From Actinocrispum wychmicini (GTDB lineage: Bacteria; Actinomycetota; Actinomycetes; Mycobacteriales; Pseudonocardiaceae): a stretch of 64,000 nucleotides of DNA. How positions within the stretch are numbered: the first letter of the stretch is position 1; every line of letters begins with the position of its first letter. This document shows positions 52,946-61,309 of this stretch, piece after piece. A program made the position numbers and the translations under genes. The DNA lies in NCBI RefSeq assembly GCF_004345645.1, contig NZ_SLWS01000006.1, positions 186,001-250,000 on the forward strand. Direction: 5' to 3'. Under the pieces are notes generated by a model that saw nothing but the letters and a program-made list of their open reading frames with translations, made no database searches and was not told where the DNA came from.

Positions 52946-53629
52946 ATGGATTCGAGCGGGGTGGAGTTCAAGACGAATATCGCTTTCGCCGGCCTGACGG
53001 CTGCGGGAAAGACGACACACTCCCGCCTGTTGGCGGAAGATCTGGGGTACGACTACGTCTCAGCGACCGATATCCTCTTGGAGATCTTGGGTATCGCCGA
53101 CTCTGGAGACCAGATTTGGTTTACCCATTTGGATGAGATTCATTCTGCCCGAGATGACGAGGCTGTAGACACGGAACTGGAGAACAGACTCCTCGAAATG
53201 GTTCGCACACGGCAGCGAACTGTCTTTGATACGTGGGCACTCGCGTGGATCGGCCCTGCCCCATTGGTGCGAATATGGATTGAGTCCGATATCGCCTCGC
53301 GGGCGCGAAAGTGTGTGGTTTCCGAAAGGGCGAACCGGTTCAACGAAGAACAGTGTAGGCAGTTGATCCACAACAAGGACATCTATAACCGCGAGATCTT
53401 TCAACGGCGGCACGGCTTCGACTTGTTTCGCGACCGTAGTCGATACGACGCGATCCTGTGTAACAGCCATCTAATTCCGGAGGCCACGGAAGAAGCCGCG
53501 GCTACCGGAATTGAATCGTTTGCCCCTGTGGTCCTTTCCGTCGCGACGTCTTTGTTGGGCCGTGACAGGGTCGGCCTGCAAGCAACCTGCCGGCGATACC
53601 CGGGAGAGGTTTTAGGCGTTGCCGCCTGA
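52946..53629 (+). CDS. CMP-kinase-like P-loop protein
   Basis: 227 residues: Walker A GLTAAGKTT at residue about 16, then LAEDLGYDYVSATDIL as in cytidylate/adenylate kinases, and a lid-like RKCVVSERANRFNEEQ. Resembles (d)CMP kinase-like enzymes that phosphorylate a nucleoside monophosphate, but the substrate is uncertain; other P-loop kinases (shikimate, dephospho-CoA) have similar starts. No clear ribosome site. First of a run of nucleotide-processing genes with short or negative spacing. Confidence 0.75.
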   Translation: MDSSGVEFKTNIAFAGLTAAGKTTHSRLLAEDLGYDYVSATDILLEILGIADSGDQIWFTHLDEIHSARDDEAVDTELENRLLEMVRTRQRTVFDTWALAWIGPAPLVRIWIESDIASRARKCVVSERANRFNEEQCRQLIHNKDIYNREIFQRRHGFDLFRDRSRYDAILCNSHLIPEATEEAAATGIESFAPVVLSVATSLLGRDRVGLQATCRRYPGEVLGVAA

Positions 53630-53676
53630 CGTGCGACGACCGTAATACGTGTCACGCTCTGCACCAGGAGGTCACC

Positions 53677-54603
53677 ATTTACAGCCTGCTTCACTGCCAC
53701 TTCGAGTCTGCTCTTCGAGCGTTGGCCTATTTTAAGCCGTACCAGCTACATCACATCCACAGCATTTACGCTACGTCCACGTATCGAACCGCGACACCTC
53801 CCGCGCGTCTCAACTTGCTGTGGCGCCAGGTGTTGAGGTTCACAGACAACGAACGCATCTTCAGTGAGGCGACTTTCCGCGGAGTCGTCCAGCGCATGTT
53901 GGACGACTTGGCAGCCTCTCGCGTTGAACACGTGGACCTTCGCATAGGGCCGTCTGTCGGACGGTGGAGATGGATGCGATCAGTGCGGGACGGTCTTGAC
54001 GTGTTCAAAGATGAACTGAGCGGCAGGAAGGATCTGTCCGTCGCGTTTCTCGCGGGAATCAACTTCACGAAATCGCCGGACCAGTTGGAAACTATCTTTG
54101 CCACCCTGCGCAATGACGGCGAGCTGGTGGACCGTCTCGCGGGCCTCGATCTGAACTTCCTCCCCGAGGACCTTCCGAAGTTCGAGCACCACCTGAGCGA
54201 ACTGTTGGACCTTCAAGCCAACGGCCTCAAGATCAATGTGCACCTGGGCGAGCTGTTCCACAACGATGTATCGCGCTATGTCGTGTCACGTCTTACCCCT
54301 AACCGGGTCGGACACGGTGTGCTCCTGCTCGACGACCAGTGGCTAGTGGACTTTGTCAAGGCCAATGACATCTGCTTGGACATGTGCCCAACCAGCAACA
54401 CCAAACTCGGAGTCGCCGACTGGGATCTGGAAAGCCCGGCTAGCCGCGCCTTACAGCTCGGAATCCCTGTCTCGATTAACACCGACGATCCGCTGCTTTT
54501 CGGCACGGATATCGAGACGGAACTAAGAAAGGCGCAGCTCAAGGACGAACAGCTCGAAGCCGTGATCGCCGACAGCAGAAAGTATCGCTATGGAGCTTCA
54601 TAA
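53677..54603 (+). CDS. adenosine-deaminase-like metal hydrolase (apparent AUU start)
   Basis: 308 residues if begun at ATT. All deaminase metal and catalytic residues are present: LLHCHFE (HxH), INVHLGE (His and catalytic Glu), RVGHGVLL (His) and SINTDDPLLF (Asp pair). The HxH lies upstream of any ATG, GTG or TTG; the first such codon (TTG at 53722) would remove it. An AGGAGG ribosome site ends 5 nt before ATT at 53677, so translation most likely begins there, or the start codon has mutated from ATG. The C-terminus overlaps the next gene by 14 nt. Would deaminate a nucleoside or related base. Confidence 0.82.
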   Translation: MYSLLHCHFESALRALAYFKPYQLHHIHSIYATSTYRTATPPARLNLLWRQVLRFTDNERIFSEATFRGVVQRMLDDLAASRVEHVDLRIGPSVGRWRWMRSVRDGLDVFKDELSGRKDLSVAFLAGINFTKSPDQLETIFATLRNDGELVDRLAGLDLNFLPEDLPKFEHHLSELLDLQANGLKINVHLGELFHNDVSRYVVSRLTPNRVGHGVLLLDDQWLVDFVKANDICLDMCPTSNTKLGVADWDLESPASRALQLGIPVSINTDDPLLFGTDIETELRKAQLKDEQLEAVIADSRKYRYGAS

Positions 54604-55192
54604 AGTCAATCTGGAGGTTCTGTACGGAATTCCGTGTGTTGGCAAGTCGACTATGGCCATCAACCTGGCGCACCAGCGAGGAATCAGGACGGTGATCACC
54701 ACGGACTACGTTCGTGAAGTGCAACGAATGTACGTGCCGCGCAATGAGGCTCCGGCCCTGGCAATGGTGACACACGATGCGTGGCAGCTGTTTGGGCCAC
54801 CAACGCGAAGCAATGTAGAACGCGGTTTCCTCGATCATGTACAGCACGTCTTGCCCGGAGTTAAGGCCGTCGCGGCAAAGGTCGTGAAAGACGGTCTCGA
54901 CGCGGTCATGGAAGGCGCGCACTTCCACAGCGCTGTCATCAACGAGTTACGAGACGGCTGCCCAAACGCACAGGTGTCCCCCAGGCTACTGGCGGTCGAC
55001 TCCGCGGCGGAGCTTTTACGGCGAATCGCAAGCAAGGAATCGCGCCGCGTCTCGAACGCGCCAAAGAAGCAGTGGTCTGACCATGTCGACGTGATGATGC
55101 TCATTCAGGACTTCCTGATCGACGACGCGGAAAGCCAACACATACCAGTCATCACCGAACAAGAGTGGAGTCGGCAATGGGTCCCGGTGTGA
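54590..55192 (+). CDS. 2-phosphoglycerate-kinase-like P-loop protein
   Basis: 200 residues: Walker A YGIPCVGKST, then RTVITTDYVREVQRMYV and DAVMEGAHFHSAVI, the block order of archaeal 2-phosphoglycerate kinase-like proteins. In bacteria these P-loop kinases phosphorylate diverse small molecules. It overlaps the deaminase gene (14 nt) and the next gene (16 nt), so all three are co-translated. Confidence 0.72.
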   Translation: MELHKVNLEVLYGIPCVGKSTMAINLAHQRGIRTVITTDYVREVQRMYVPRNEAPALAMVTHDAWQLFGPPTRSNVERGFLDHVQHVLPGVKAVAAKVVKDGLDAVMEGAHFHSAVINELRDGCPNAQVSPRLLAVDSAAELLRRIASKESRRVSNAPKKQWSDHVDVMMLIQDFLIDDAESQHIPVITEQEWSRQWVPV

Positions 55193-56118
55193 CCGCGTTC
55201 CACGACCTGGATCATGTCGTTCTCAAGGACGGCCGCATCTGTCGAGTGGTAGGAAATCTGAACGAGCCAGGCATGCTCCTCGGTTACAACGTGTACTCGC
55301 CGAGCGACGATGGCGATAGGTCATACAAAGGTGTGCGATACAGAAAGAACTTCATCGAAGACGAGCGTCTACCGGAAGACGCCATGGACGTATACGAGCT
55401 TCTGCCGACGGCCGACGTCCTCGAACACCACGAGCCCATCGAGTCCGCTCACCTGAAGAGCAGCACATTCGGAGGCACGATCTGGTTCGATCTGTACGGC
55501 AAGCTGGTCGACATATTCGGGATCAACAGTGTTGGCATTTTCGGATCGGCAATGTTTGGGCTGCACCTGACGCCCTCAGGGAAAGTTCGAAAAGATGTTG
55601 ACTTCGTAATCCAGGGTCAAGACGAGGTAGGCGTTCTTCGGAAGCGGCTACCCCAGATTCGGGACGACTTGGGTTTCGCGCCAGTCTCTGTGGAGCGGCA
55701 GCGTCGACAGAGCGTGCGATACGAGAAGGTTTTTCGAAACTCGGAGAACTCGCTTGAGGCGATTATCTCGCGCCGCTGGTCTGGTTTGCAACTAACTGAA
55801 GATGTTGTAACGACAATCCGATTCCGCGATCCGAAGATCTTGATTCCGATTGGATTGGTCGGCCGATCGAGTGAAAGTTGCAGGGACGTTGTGATGTCCG
55901 GCCGTGTCACGCATGCTGACGACAGTAATATGTTCCCTCGGCGATTCACGCTTCACACGGACCATGGAATGCGGGACATCTACACATTCTGGTGGAAGTT
56001 CAGTACCCCGGTACGGGACGGCGACCAGGTGACCGTACGTGGTAGCCTTCTGACGCTCGAAGGCCGACCCGTTATCCGCTTGAGCAACTTTGTAAATCAT
56101 TGGCTCAAGATCCTCTGA
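55177..56118 (+). CDS. nucleotidyltransferase-like protein
   Basis: 313 residues. The central block VGIFGSAMFGLHL followed by KVRKDVDFVIQG is the polymerase-beta-type G-S-x-x-x-G...D-x-D nucleotidyltransferase motif, with only DVD visible as the metal pair. The N-terminal region (HVVLKDGRICRVVGNLNEPG) and the C-terminal OB-like region (DQVTVRGSLLTLEGRPVIRL) are not recognised. The ATG has GGAG 6 nt upstream and lies inside the preceding gene. It could transfer NMP to a nucleotide, RNA or protein. Confidence 0.7.
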   Translation: MGPGVTAFHDLDHVVLKDGRICRVVGNLNEPGMLLGYNVYSPSDDGDRSYKGVRYRKNFIEDERLPEDAMDVYELLPTADVLEHHEPIESAHLKSSTFGGTIWFDLYGKLVDIFGINSVGIFGSAMFGLHLTPSGKVRKDVDFVIQGQDEVGVLRKRLPQIRDDLGFAPVSVERQRRQSVRYEKVFRNSENSLEAIISRRWSGLQLTEDVVTTIRFRDPKILIPIGLVGRSSESCRDVVMSGRVTHADDSNMFPRRFTLHTDHGMRDIYTFWWKFSTPVRDGDQVTVRGSLLTLEGRPVIRLSNFVNHWLKIL

Positions 56119-56144
56119 GAATATCTGCACGAAAGGTTGATTTG

Positions 56145-56699
56145 GTGATTGACAGCATTGCGCTCATCACGGGCAACGAGGGTAAGGCCAGAGAGTACGC
56201 AAGCCTACTGGGCATAGACGTGACCCCCATCAAGGCGGACCTCATCGAGATCCAGCAACTGGACGTCGTCGAGGTCGTGCGGCGGAAGGCCGCCGACGCC
56301 TACTCGAAGATCCAGCGGCCTGTGCTGGTCGACGACACCGGACTCACGCTGAAGGCGTGGAACGGTCTTCCCGGCGCACTGGTCGCCTGGTTCCTCGAAG
56401 CCATCGGACCCGAGGGCATCTTGGCAATGGCTACAACCGTCACCGATCGCCGTGCGAGCGTCACCACAGCACTCGGCTACGCCGACGCCGACGGGGTCCA
56501 GGTGTTCACTGGGCACCTGGACGGCGAGCTGACCACGGAGCGACTGGGCGAAGGTGGTTTCGGCTATGACTCGATCTTCCGCCCGGACGGGCTCGATCTG
56601 ACGTTCGCCGAGATGTCGAGCGAGCAGAAGAACGATGTCTCACATCGTCGTCTGGCTGTCGACAACATGAAGAGCGCTCTCGGCATCGGGACGTCCTGA
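56145..56699 (+). CDS. rdgB: RdgB/HAM1-family non-canonical purine NTP pyrophosphatase
   Basis: 184 residues: ITGNEGKAREYASLL (TGN-x-x-K), catalytic VDDTGLTLKAWNGLPGAL, and FGYDSIFRP. Hydrolyses dITP, XTP and related NTPs to NMPs. The GTG start with AAAGG upstream replaces a longer frame beginning inside the previous gene. Being last in a cluster with a deaminase, it may remove inosine-type nucleotides. Likely a second copy; the housekeeping rdgB would be elsewhere. Confidence 0.88.
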   Translation: MIDSIALITGNEGKAREYASLLGIDVTPIKADLIEIQQLDVVEVVRRKAADAYSKIQRPVLVDDTGLTLKAWNGLPGALVAWFLEAIGPEGILAMATTVTDRRASVTTALGYADADGVQVFTGHLDGELTTERLGEGGFGYDSIFRPDGLDLTFAEMSSEQKNDVSHRRLAVDNMKSALGIGTS

Positions 56700-56761
56700 C
56701 TCTTCAGCGCACCCTCGACAAACGGCTGAGGGCGCGCACCCGCCAAGTGAGCGCAACATGA

Positions 56762-56801
56762 CGAAGGCCCCGCCAGCTCGACTGAGCCGGCGGGGCCTTC
56801 G
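56762..56801. terminator. bidirectional terminator between the nucleotide cluster and phage module
   Basis: A 13-bp perfect stem CGAAGGCCCCGCC / GGCGGGGCCTTCG with inner GCTC-GACT-GAGC. It lies between converging units. Confidence 0.85.
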
Positions 56802-56813
56802 TTGTTCAGGACG

Positions 56814-56993
56814 CTACTCGTCGATGTCGAACAGCAACAGAATCACGATCACCGCGAGGACGATGATCCCCGGAGGCGCTCAGAGTGGGGCCAGTACGCC
56901 CCACCAGGACCAGTCAAGTTGGCCCAAGAGCTTCAAGACGACGGGCACAGCGGTGAAAAACGAGATCACCGCTACCGGACGCTTGTGGTTCAT
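56814..56993 (-). pseudogene. small phage membrane protein with in-frame TGA
   Basis: From ATG the frame reads MNHKRPVAVISFF, a helix to LDWSWWGVLAPL, then TGA (codon 38), then APPGIIVLAVIVILLLFDIDE and TAG. The WSWWxVLAPLW motif is common in small actinophage membrane proteins, with TGG where TGA stands here. It is thus a nonsense mutation (TGG to TGA) or, less likely, readthrough. Too short for most gene finders. Confidence 0.6.
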
Positions 56994-57004
56994 CGTCTCC
57001 TTCG

Positions 57005-58813
57005 TCAGTAGTCGGCTCCGTACAGCGATCCCCAACTGCGCAGGCCGATCTCGTGGTCGGTGTCGATGTGGACCGCCCCCATGCGCTCTGCCATCAGGCG
57101 GGCGATGTCGCGAGCGCCCCTCTCCGCGTGCCGCTCGGGGAGCGACGCGATCACTTCGTCGTGGATGGGTAGCCGAAGGTAGGGCGTGTATCCGGCTTTG
57201 TGGAGGCGGAGCAGTCCGCGGCAGGTGACGTCGCGGCTGGTGGATTGGATTTCGTAGTTGAGTGCCGAGTAGGCGCGGGCCGGGTCGACCGGTAGCCGTC
57301 TGCCGGTCGGTGTGGTGATGTACCCGTGCCGAGCGGCGGTGTGCTGGAGCTTGCGGGAGCGGGCACCGACACCTGGGTAGCGCTTGTCGAACGCCTCCAC
57401 CACGGCCTTAGCGGTAGCTAAGGGAATCCCGGCTTGTTCGCTGACGGTCTTCGCGCCGCCGCCGAACACGCGGGCGAAGTTGGTCATCTTGCCGGCCTTG
57501 TACTCCTTAGTGTCCTTAAGCACCTCGGGGCCGAACGCGGCCCTCGCGGTGAGCAGGTGAAGGTTGGCGTCCTCGGCGAACGCCTTGATCATCGTCCGAT
57601 CCCCGGACAATGCCGCTAAGACCCTGAGCTCCTGGCCTTTGTAGTCCACCGAGGCGACGCGATGGCCGTCCTCGGCCACGAAGCACCTGCGGATCAGGTA
57701 GTCCCCGGCGGGCAGGGTCTGCGCTGGGATGCCGGTGATGCTCATCCGGGCAGTGCGTGCTCGGAGGCTGTTGATCGAGGCGTGGCACCGTCCGGCCGGG
57801 TCCATGCCGGCCAGGAATCCGTCCACCCAGGTGGTGCGCCATTTGCGGGCCTTCTTGGCGTCCTGGACTGCCAGGGCGAACTCATCGCCCTGTGCGGCCA
57901 GGGTGGCCAACAGTGTCTTGTCGACCTGTCGCCTGCCGGTCGGTGTCCGGCCGGTGATCTCGACTCCGCGGTGTTCCAGGATGTCCGCGACTTGTTCGGT
58001 GGAGTTGACGTTGTCGCAGCCGAACCGCTTCGCGATCTCGGTCGCGGCCATCTCCTCCCCGGCCAGCCGGGCGGACAACTCCATCGTGTAGTCGACGTCC
58101 AGCAGAAACCCCGTCCGCTCCATGTAAGAGCAGACCTCCGCGATCCGGTGCTCGAAGTCGATGAGCGGCCGGGCCGAGTGCGGCACGAGCGGTGCGAGGA
58201 GTTGAGCCAGCCGGGCGGTCAGGATGGTGTCCATCCCGGCGTACAGGGTGTACTCAAGGTCCTTGATGTCCACCTTGGACCAGATCCGGGCCTTAGTGGT
58301 CTTGTATTCCTTAGCCAGCCTGGCCATCAGACCCTTAACCCCGTCGGCCACTTCGGGATCGATGTGGTGGCGAGTGAGGGCTTCCAGGCCGTGACCAATG
58401 CCGCCTTCGTCCTGGCCCCGAGGGTCAACCAGATGCGCCAGGATCTTGGTGTCCCGGACCTTGGGCCACAGCTCTTCCATAGGGATGCCCAGATGGCGCT
58501 CAATGACTTGCAGGTCATACGGGGCGTTGTGGATGACGAGCCGCCCGAGGCCGCGAAGCGCGCGGCGAGCGTCTTCCTGGATCTGCCCGCCACGCTCGAC
58601 GGGCAGCACCCACGCTTCGCGGGGCGTACCGAACTGTACGAGCCTGAGCTTGTGCGTGGCGCTGTAGATGTCCAGGCCGGTGGTCTCGGTGTCGACCGCG
58701 AGTGCCCTAAGGTGCCGGCGGACGAAGTCCCGGAACCCGCTGAGGTCGTCGTCACCTTGGACGACGTTGATCGTGACCTGGTCTCCGGCCACGGTGTGGT
58801 GGTGTTGTTGCAT
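57005..58813 (-). CDS. phage DNA polymerase, family A, with 3'-5' exonuclease
   Basis: 602 residues. Exonuclease motifs AVDTETTGLD, HNAPYDLQV and YAGMDT; polymerase motif A SVDYKGQELRVLAALSGD, motif B around KAGKMTNFARVFGG and motif C IHDEVIAS. No 5' nuclease domain, as in phage enzymes. The GGGAGAGAGG site precedes the ATG. Last gene of the minus-strand replication module in the window. Confidence 0.93.
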   Translation of the reverse strand: MQQHHHTVAGDQVTINVVQGDDDLSGFRDFVRRHLRALAVDTETTGLDIYSATHKLRLVQFGTPREAWVLPVERGGQIQEDARRALRGLGRLVIHNAPYDLQVIERHLGIPMEELWPKVRDTKILAHLVDPRGQDEGGIGHGLEALTRHHIDPEVADGVKGLMARLAKEYKTTKARIWSKVDIKDLEYTLYAGMDTILTARLAQLLAPLVPHSARPLIDFEHRIAEVCSYMERTGFLLDVDYTMELSARLAGEEMAATEIAKRFGCDNVNSTEQVADILEHRGVEITGRTPTGRRQVDKTLLATLAAQGDEFALAVQDAKKARKWRTTWVDGFLAGMDPAGRCHASINSLRARTARMSITGIPAQTLPAGDYLIRRCFVAEDGHRVASVDYKGQELRVLAALSGDRTMIKAFAEDANLHLLTARAAFGPEVLKDTKEYKAGKMTNFARVFGGGAKTVSEQAGIPLATAKAVVEAFDKRYPGVGARSRKLQHTAARHGYITTPTGRRLPVDPARAYSALNYEIQSTSRDVTCRGLLRLHKAGYTPYLRLPIHDEVIASLPERHAERGARDIARLMAERMGAVHIDTDHEIGLRSWGSLYGADY

Positions 58814-58855
58814 CCACCTCTCTCCCTGCCTTGTCGGCAGCGGCCGGCGAGTCGG

Positions 58856-59119
58856 TTAGGGGTGGTAGATGTGGCGGACGATCCGGGACACCGTGGCGGC
58901 GTTGATGCCGAACTCGGCGCCGATGTCGGCCTGGGTCTCGCCGCGCTCGGCCAGTTCTCGAATCTGAGCCACCTGGTCCGCCGTAAGCTTCCGGCCGTTG
59001 TTCCCGGCCTGGGTCGACTGGTGGGCCCGTACGGCCGCGTACTTGGCGCGTAGGTCTTCGAGTTGGCGGCGCAGGTCGGCGATGATCTCGCTGGGGTGGG
59101 ATTCCGCGACCAGGGCCAT
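58856..59119 (-). CDS. small helix-turn-helix protein
   Basis: 87 residues: a basic helical N-terminus and a C-terminal HTH resembling resolvase/Hin types (LTADQVAQIRELAERGETQADIGAEFGINAATVSRIV). Probably binds phage DNA; target unknown. It follows the 54-aa gene with no gap and precedes the polymerase by 42 nt. Confidence 0.8.
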   Translation of the reverse strand: MALVAESHPSEIIADLRRQLEDLRAKYAAVRAHQSTQAGNNGRKLTADQVAQIRELAERGETQADIGAEFGINAATVSRIVRHIYHP

Positions 59120-59120
59120 G

Positions 59121-59285
59121 TCAGTCCACCTCGGTGACGGAGTAGTAGGAGATCGAGTTCAGTGGGATGACAACCTTGGTGGCGGTGTCGAGCCGGACGA
59201 CGAGCACATCGGCGAACTCTTCGATCTGGGCGTTGATGTGATGCATCTTCTCGCCCCGGTGAAAGAACACTTCGACTTCGTACAT
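59121..59285 (-). CDS. hypothetical small phage protein, 54 aa
   Basis: 54 residues, MYEVEVFFHRGEKMHHINAQ then VVRLDTATKVVIPLNSISYY, a beta-rich small protein. The internal ATG is chosen over a longer upstream reading that is Pro/Arg-rich. Not recognised. Confidence 0.6.
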   Translation of the reverse strand: MYEVEVFFHRGEKMHHINAQIEEFADVLVVRLDTATKVVIPLNSISYYSVTEVD

Positions 59286-59354
59286 GCGTGTGCTGGTCCC
59301 CCTTGGTGGGGCGGGGGTTACCCGCCCCGAAGCGTCTAATCTCGACATTCGTGT

Positions 59355-59858
59355 CTACTTCCGGTTGTTGGCCCACTCGCGGTCGCATACCTTCTCCGGG
59401 CAGTCGAACGCACCCCAGTTCTTGCCGGTCTTCTCGGAGAACCCGGACGTGTAGCGCCGTTGTCCGTGTTCGCAGTACCGCTTTTCCCCGTTCGGGGCCT
59501 CGTTAGCCCCGACAGGCTTACCGGCCTGTCGCTGGCCGGAACTGGAGCTGGAACCGCCCGAGCTGCGCTGTTGGGCCGGGCCATAGCTGCGATGTAAGAA
59601 CTTCGCGGCGCTGACGGTCAGCTCGACGAGCTGCTTCACGGCGTCGGTGTCGCCGAGCTGGTCTGCGGCGTCGTGTACGTCGGTGCCGTCGATGGTGATC
59701 CACGGCGCGTCGTACCCGGCCCCGGCCTTGAGCGTGACCCGGACCTTGTGCTCACCGGCCGCCGTGACCGCCGTCGTGGTGACCGTGGTGGTGTCGTCCT
59801 GCGGACGGTCGTGGGGTTGATCGGGTGCGTCGTGTTCGGCGAATGGATCAAAGGTCAT
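59355..59858 (-). CDS. phage protein with C-terminal zinc-binding motif, 167 aa
   Basis: 167 residues: an N-terminal acidic part, KVRVTLKAGAGYDAPWITIDG and VELTVSAAKFL, a Ser/Gly linker, then YCEHGQRRYTSGFSE, WGAFDCPEKVCD with three Cys and one His. In size and place it could act on single-stranded DNA, but there is no OB signature. GGAG lies 8 nt before the ATG. Confidence 0.6.
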   Translation of the reverse strand: MTFDPFAEHDAPDQPHDRPQDDTTTVTTTAVTAAGEHKVRVTLKAGAGYDAPWITIDGTDVHDAADQLGDTDAVKQLVELTVSAAKFLHRSYGPAQQRSSGGSSSSSGQRQAGKPVGANEAPNGEKRYCEHGQRRYTSGFSEKTGKNWGAFDCPEKVCDREWANNRK

Positions 59859-59871
59859 TCAGGGATCTCCT

Positions 59872-60495
59872 TCACAGGACGTCGATGGACGGAAGGGCAC
59901 GGAGACGTTGTTGGGCATCACGGCGGGTGACCCACGCGGCACGGCCGTTGGACATCGCCTGCCGGGCACCAGGCCCGTCATGGCCGGGTGCGGCCTGGGA
60001 ACGCACGTTGCGGTTCATCAACTCGGTGAGCGTGTCGATGGCGCGGGTGATCCGCATACGTTCGGCGCCGTCGCCGGGCTCCTGGCCGTTCAGAAACCGG
60101 GCGGTGAGCGCGGCCTGGTAGCGCTTGTTGAGTGCTGGCCACGCGGCGCGGAGGTCGGCCGTACCCGCGTCGAAGCTGTCGCGGGGATCGTCGTGCAGTG
60201 CCCCGCGATGCAGCAGGCCGCGGACCTCACCCGGGCCGTAGCGGTAGTGACCGCTGAACAGCTCATACTCGGTGCGGTAGTGCGCGGCGATGTGCTGGCC
60301 GATCTTGCGGAGCACCGTGCGCCGGGCGGCCGGGTCCATCGCGATGACGTTCTCGACGTAGTTGTCAGCCAGTAGGGCCAAGCTGATTTCCTGGATCGCG
60401 TCGTCGATGTCGATGGTGCCTTGCCAGGCGGACGCGGTGATGCGTGCCGCTTTCTCAATGTCTGGGTAGATCTCGGTCAGGTCAGGCTGCGTCAC
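59872..60495 (-). CDS. phage sigma-like RNA polymerase factor
   Basis: 207 residues resembling ECF-like sigma region 2 (IDIDDAIQEISLALL) and a C-terminal HTH (LNKRYQAALTARFLNGQEPGDGAERMRITRAIDTL). Such proteins occur in actinophage early regions. The GTG start lies 14 nt inside the phosphoesterase gene. Role in phage transcription is inferred. Confidence 0.65.
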   Translation of the reverse strand: MTQPDLTEIYPDIEKAARITASAWQGTIDIDDAIQEISLALLADNYVENVIAMDPAARRTVLRKIGQHIAAHYRTEYELFSGHYRYGPGEVRGLLHRGALHDDPRDSFDAGTADLRAAWPALNKRYQAALTARFLNGQEPGDGAERMRITRAIDTLTELMNRNVRSQAAPGHDGPGARQAMSNGRAAWVTRRDAQQRLRALPSIDVL

Positions 60496-61309
60496 GTCTG
60501 TGTGTTCCCCCTGGTTTGATCCGAAGTGGATAAACACGGCCGTCCACTACAAACCGGTTGCTGATCGCGATGGCATTGACTTGTACGTGCTTGTCGGTGG
60601 CGTGCACGATGCCGAAACCCATCTGCCAGTTGGCGGTAGCGCCGTTGAGGTAACCGGCTTTCCGGGTATCCATCAGGTGCCCAACCTCGAACCCGGTCAG
60701 CGTCCGGCTGACTCGGCCGTCGTATCCCGTGGCGTGGTGCCCGATCCCTAACCGGTGGGTGTGGCCCATGACCACGCTGCGCCCGAACCGTTTCGCCGCC
60801 CCCAGTGCGGTGTTGCCGGCGACCTGGCTTAGCGCGATCTTGCCGAGGTGGCCATGGGTCATCACCCAGCCCGGAGCCACGTCATAGAAGTCCGGCAACA
60901 GCCGGATGCCGAACCCGTCGAAGTCCAACAGCGATGGCAGGGTGAACGCGCCGGAATCGGCTAGCGCGGGCGCGTACTTAGCCAGGTAGGTCCGCGGCCT
61001 AAGGTCGTGGTTACCCTCGATCACCCCGACCGGGCCGCTGTAGGCGTCCCTCAATGGATGTAAGAAGTTCTTCTTGGCGTAGTCCGAGTCCGCGAAGACC
61101 GACCCTTCGTACTCGGCCGCCGAGCCCTTGGACCAGCGCGAGGGTTGTGGGTAGTCCATGAGGTCGCCGATGTGCACGACCTCGTCAGGTTGGTAGTCCC
61201 CGATGAACCGAATCAGGCCCGCGACTGCGGGCCGGTGTTCGTAGGGGATCTGGGTGTCGGAGATGACCACGATGCGCCTGGTCTGGGCGGGTAAGTCCCC
61301 CGGTGTCAC
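60482..61309 (-). CDS. phage calcineurin-like metallophosphoesterase
   Basis: 275 residues: IVVISDTQIPYEH (D-x-Q instead of D-x-H), VVHIGDLMDY, EGNHDLRPR, MTHGHLGK and VVMGHTHRL, a full metallophosphoesterase site. The GTG with AAAGGATG upstream overlaps the primase stop as GTGA. Substrate unknown; common in phage replication modules. Confidence 0.88.
   Translation of the reverse strand: MTPGDLPAQTRRIVVISDTQIPYEHRPAVAGLIRFIGDYQPDEVVHIGDLMDYPQPSRWSKGSAAEYEGSVFADSDYAKKNFLHPLRDAYSGPVGVIEGNHDLRPRTYLAKYAPALADSGAFTLPSLLDFDGFGIRLLPDFYDVAPGWVMTHGHLGKIALSQVAGNTALGAAKRFGRSVVMGHTHRLGIGHHATGYDGRVSRTLTGFEVGHLMDTRKAGYLNGATANWQMGFGIVHATDKHVQVNAIAISNRFVVDGRVYPLRIKPGGTHRRDAA

Noticed and set aside
50056..56699. 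RADAR-type defence system because of the deaminase
   Set aside because: The large ATPase partner is missing and the deaminase is of ordinary small size.
59355..59858. single-strand DNA-binding protein
   Set aside because: No OB-fold signature seen; only a Cys/His tail, so left as hypothetical.
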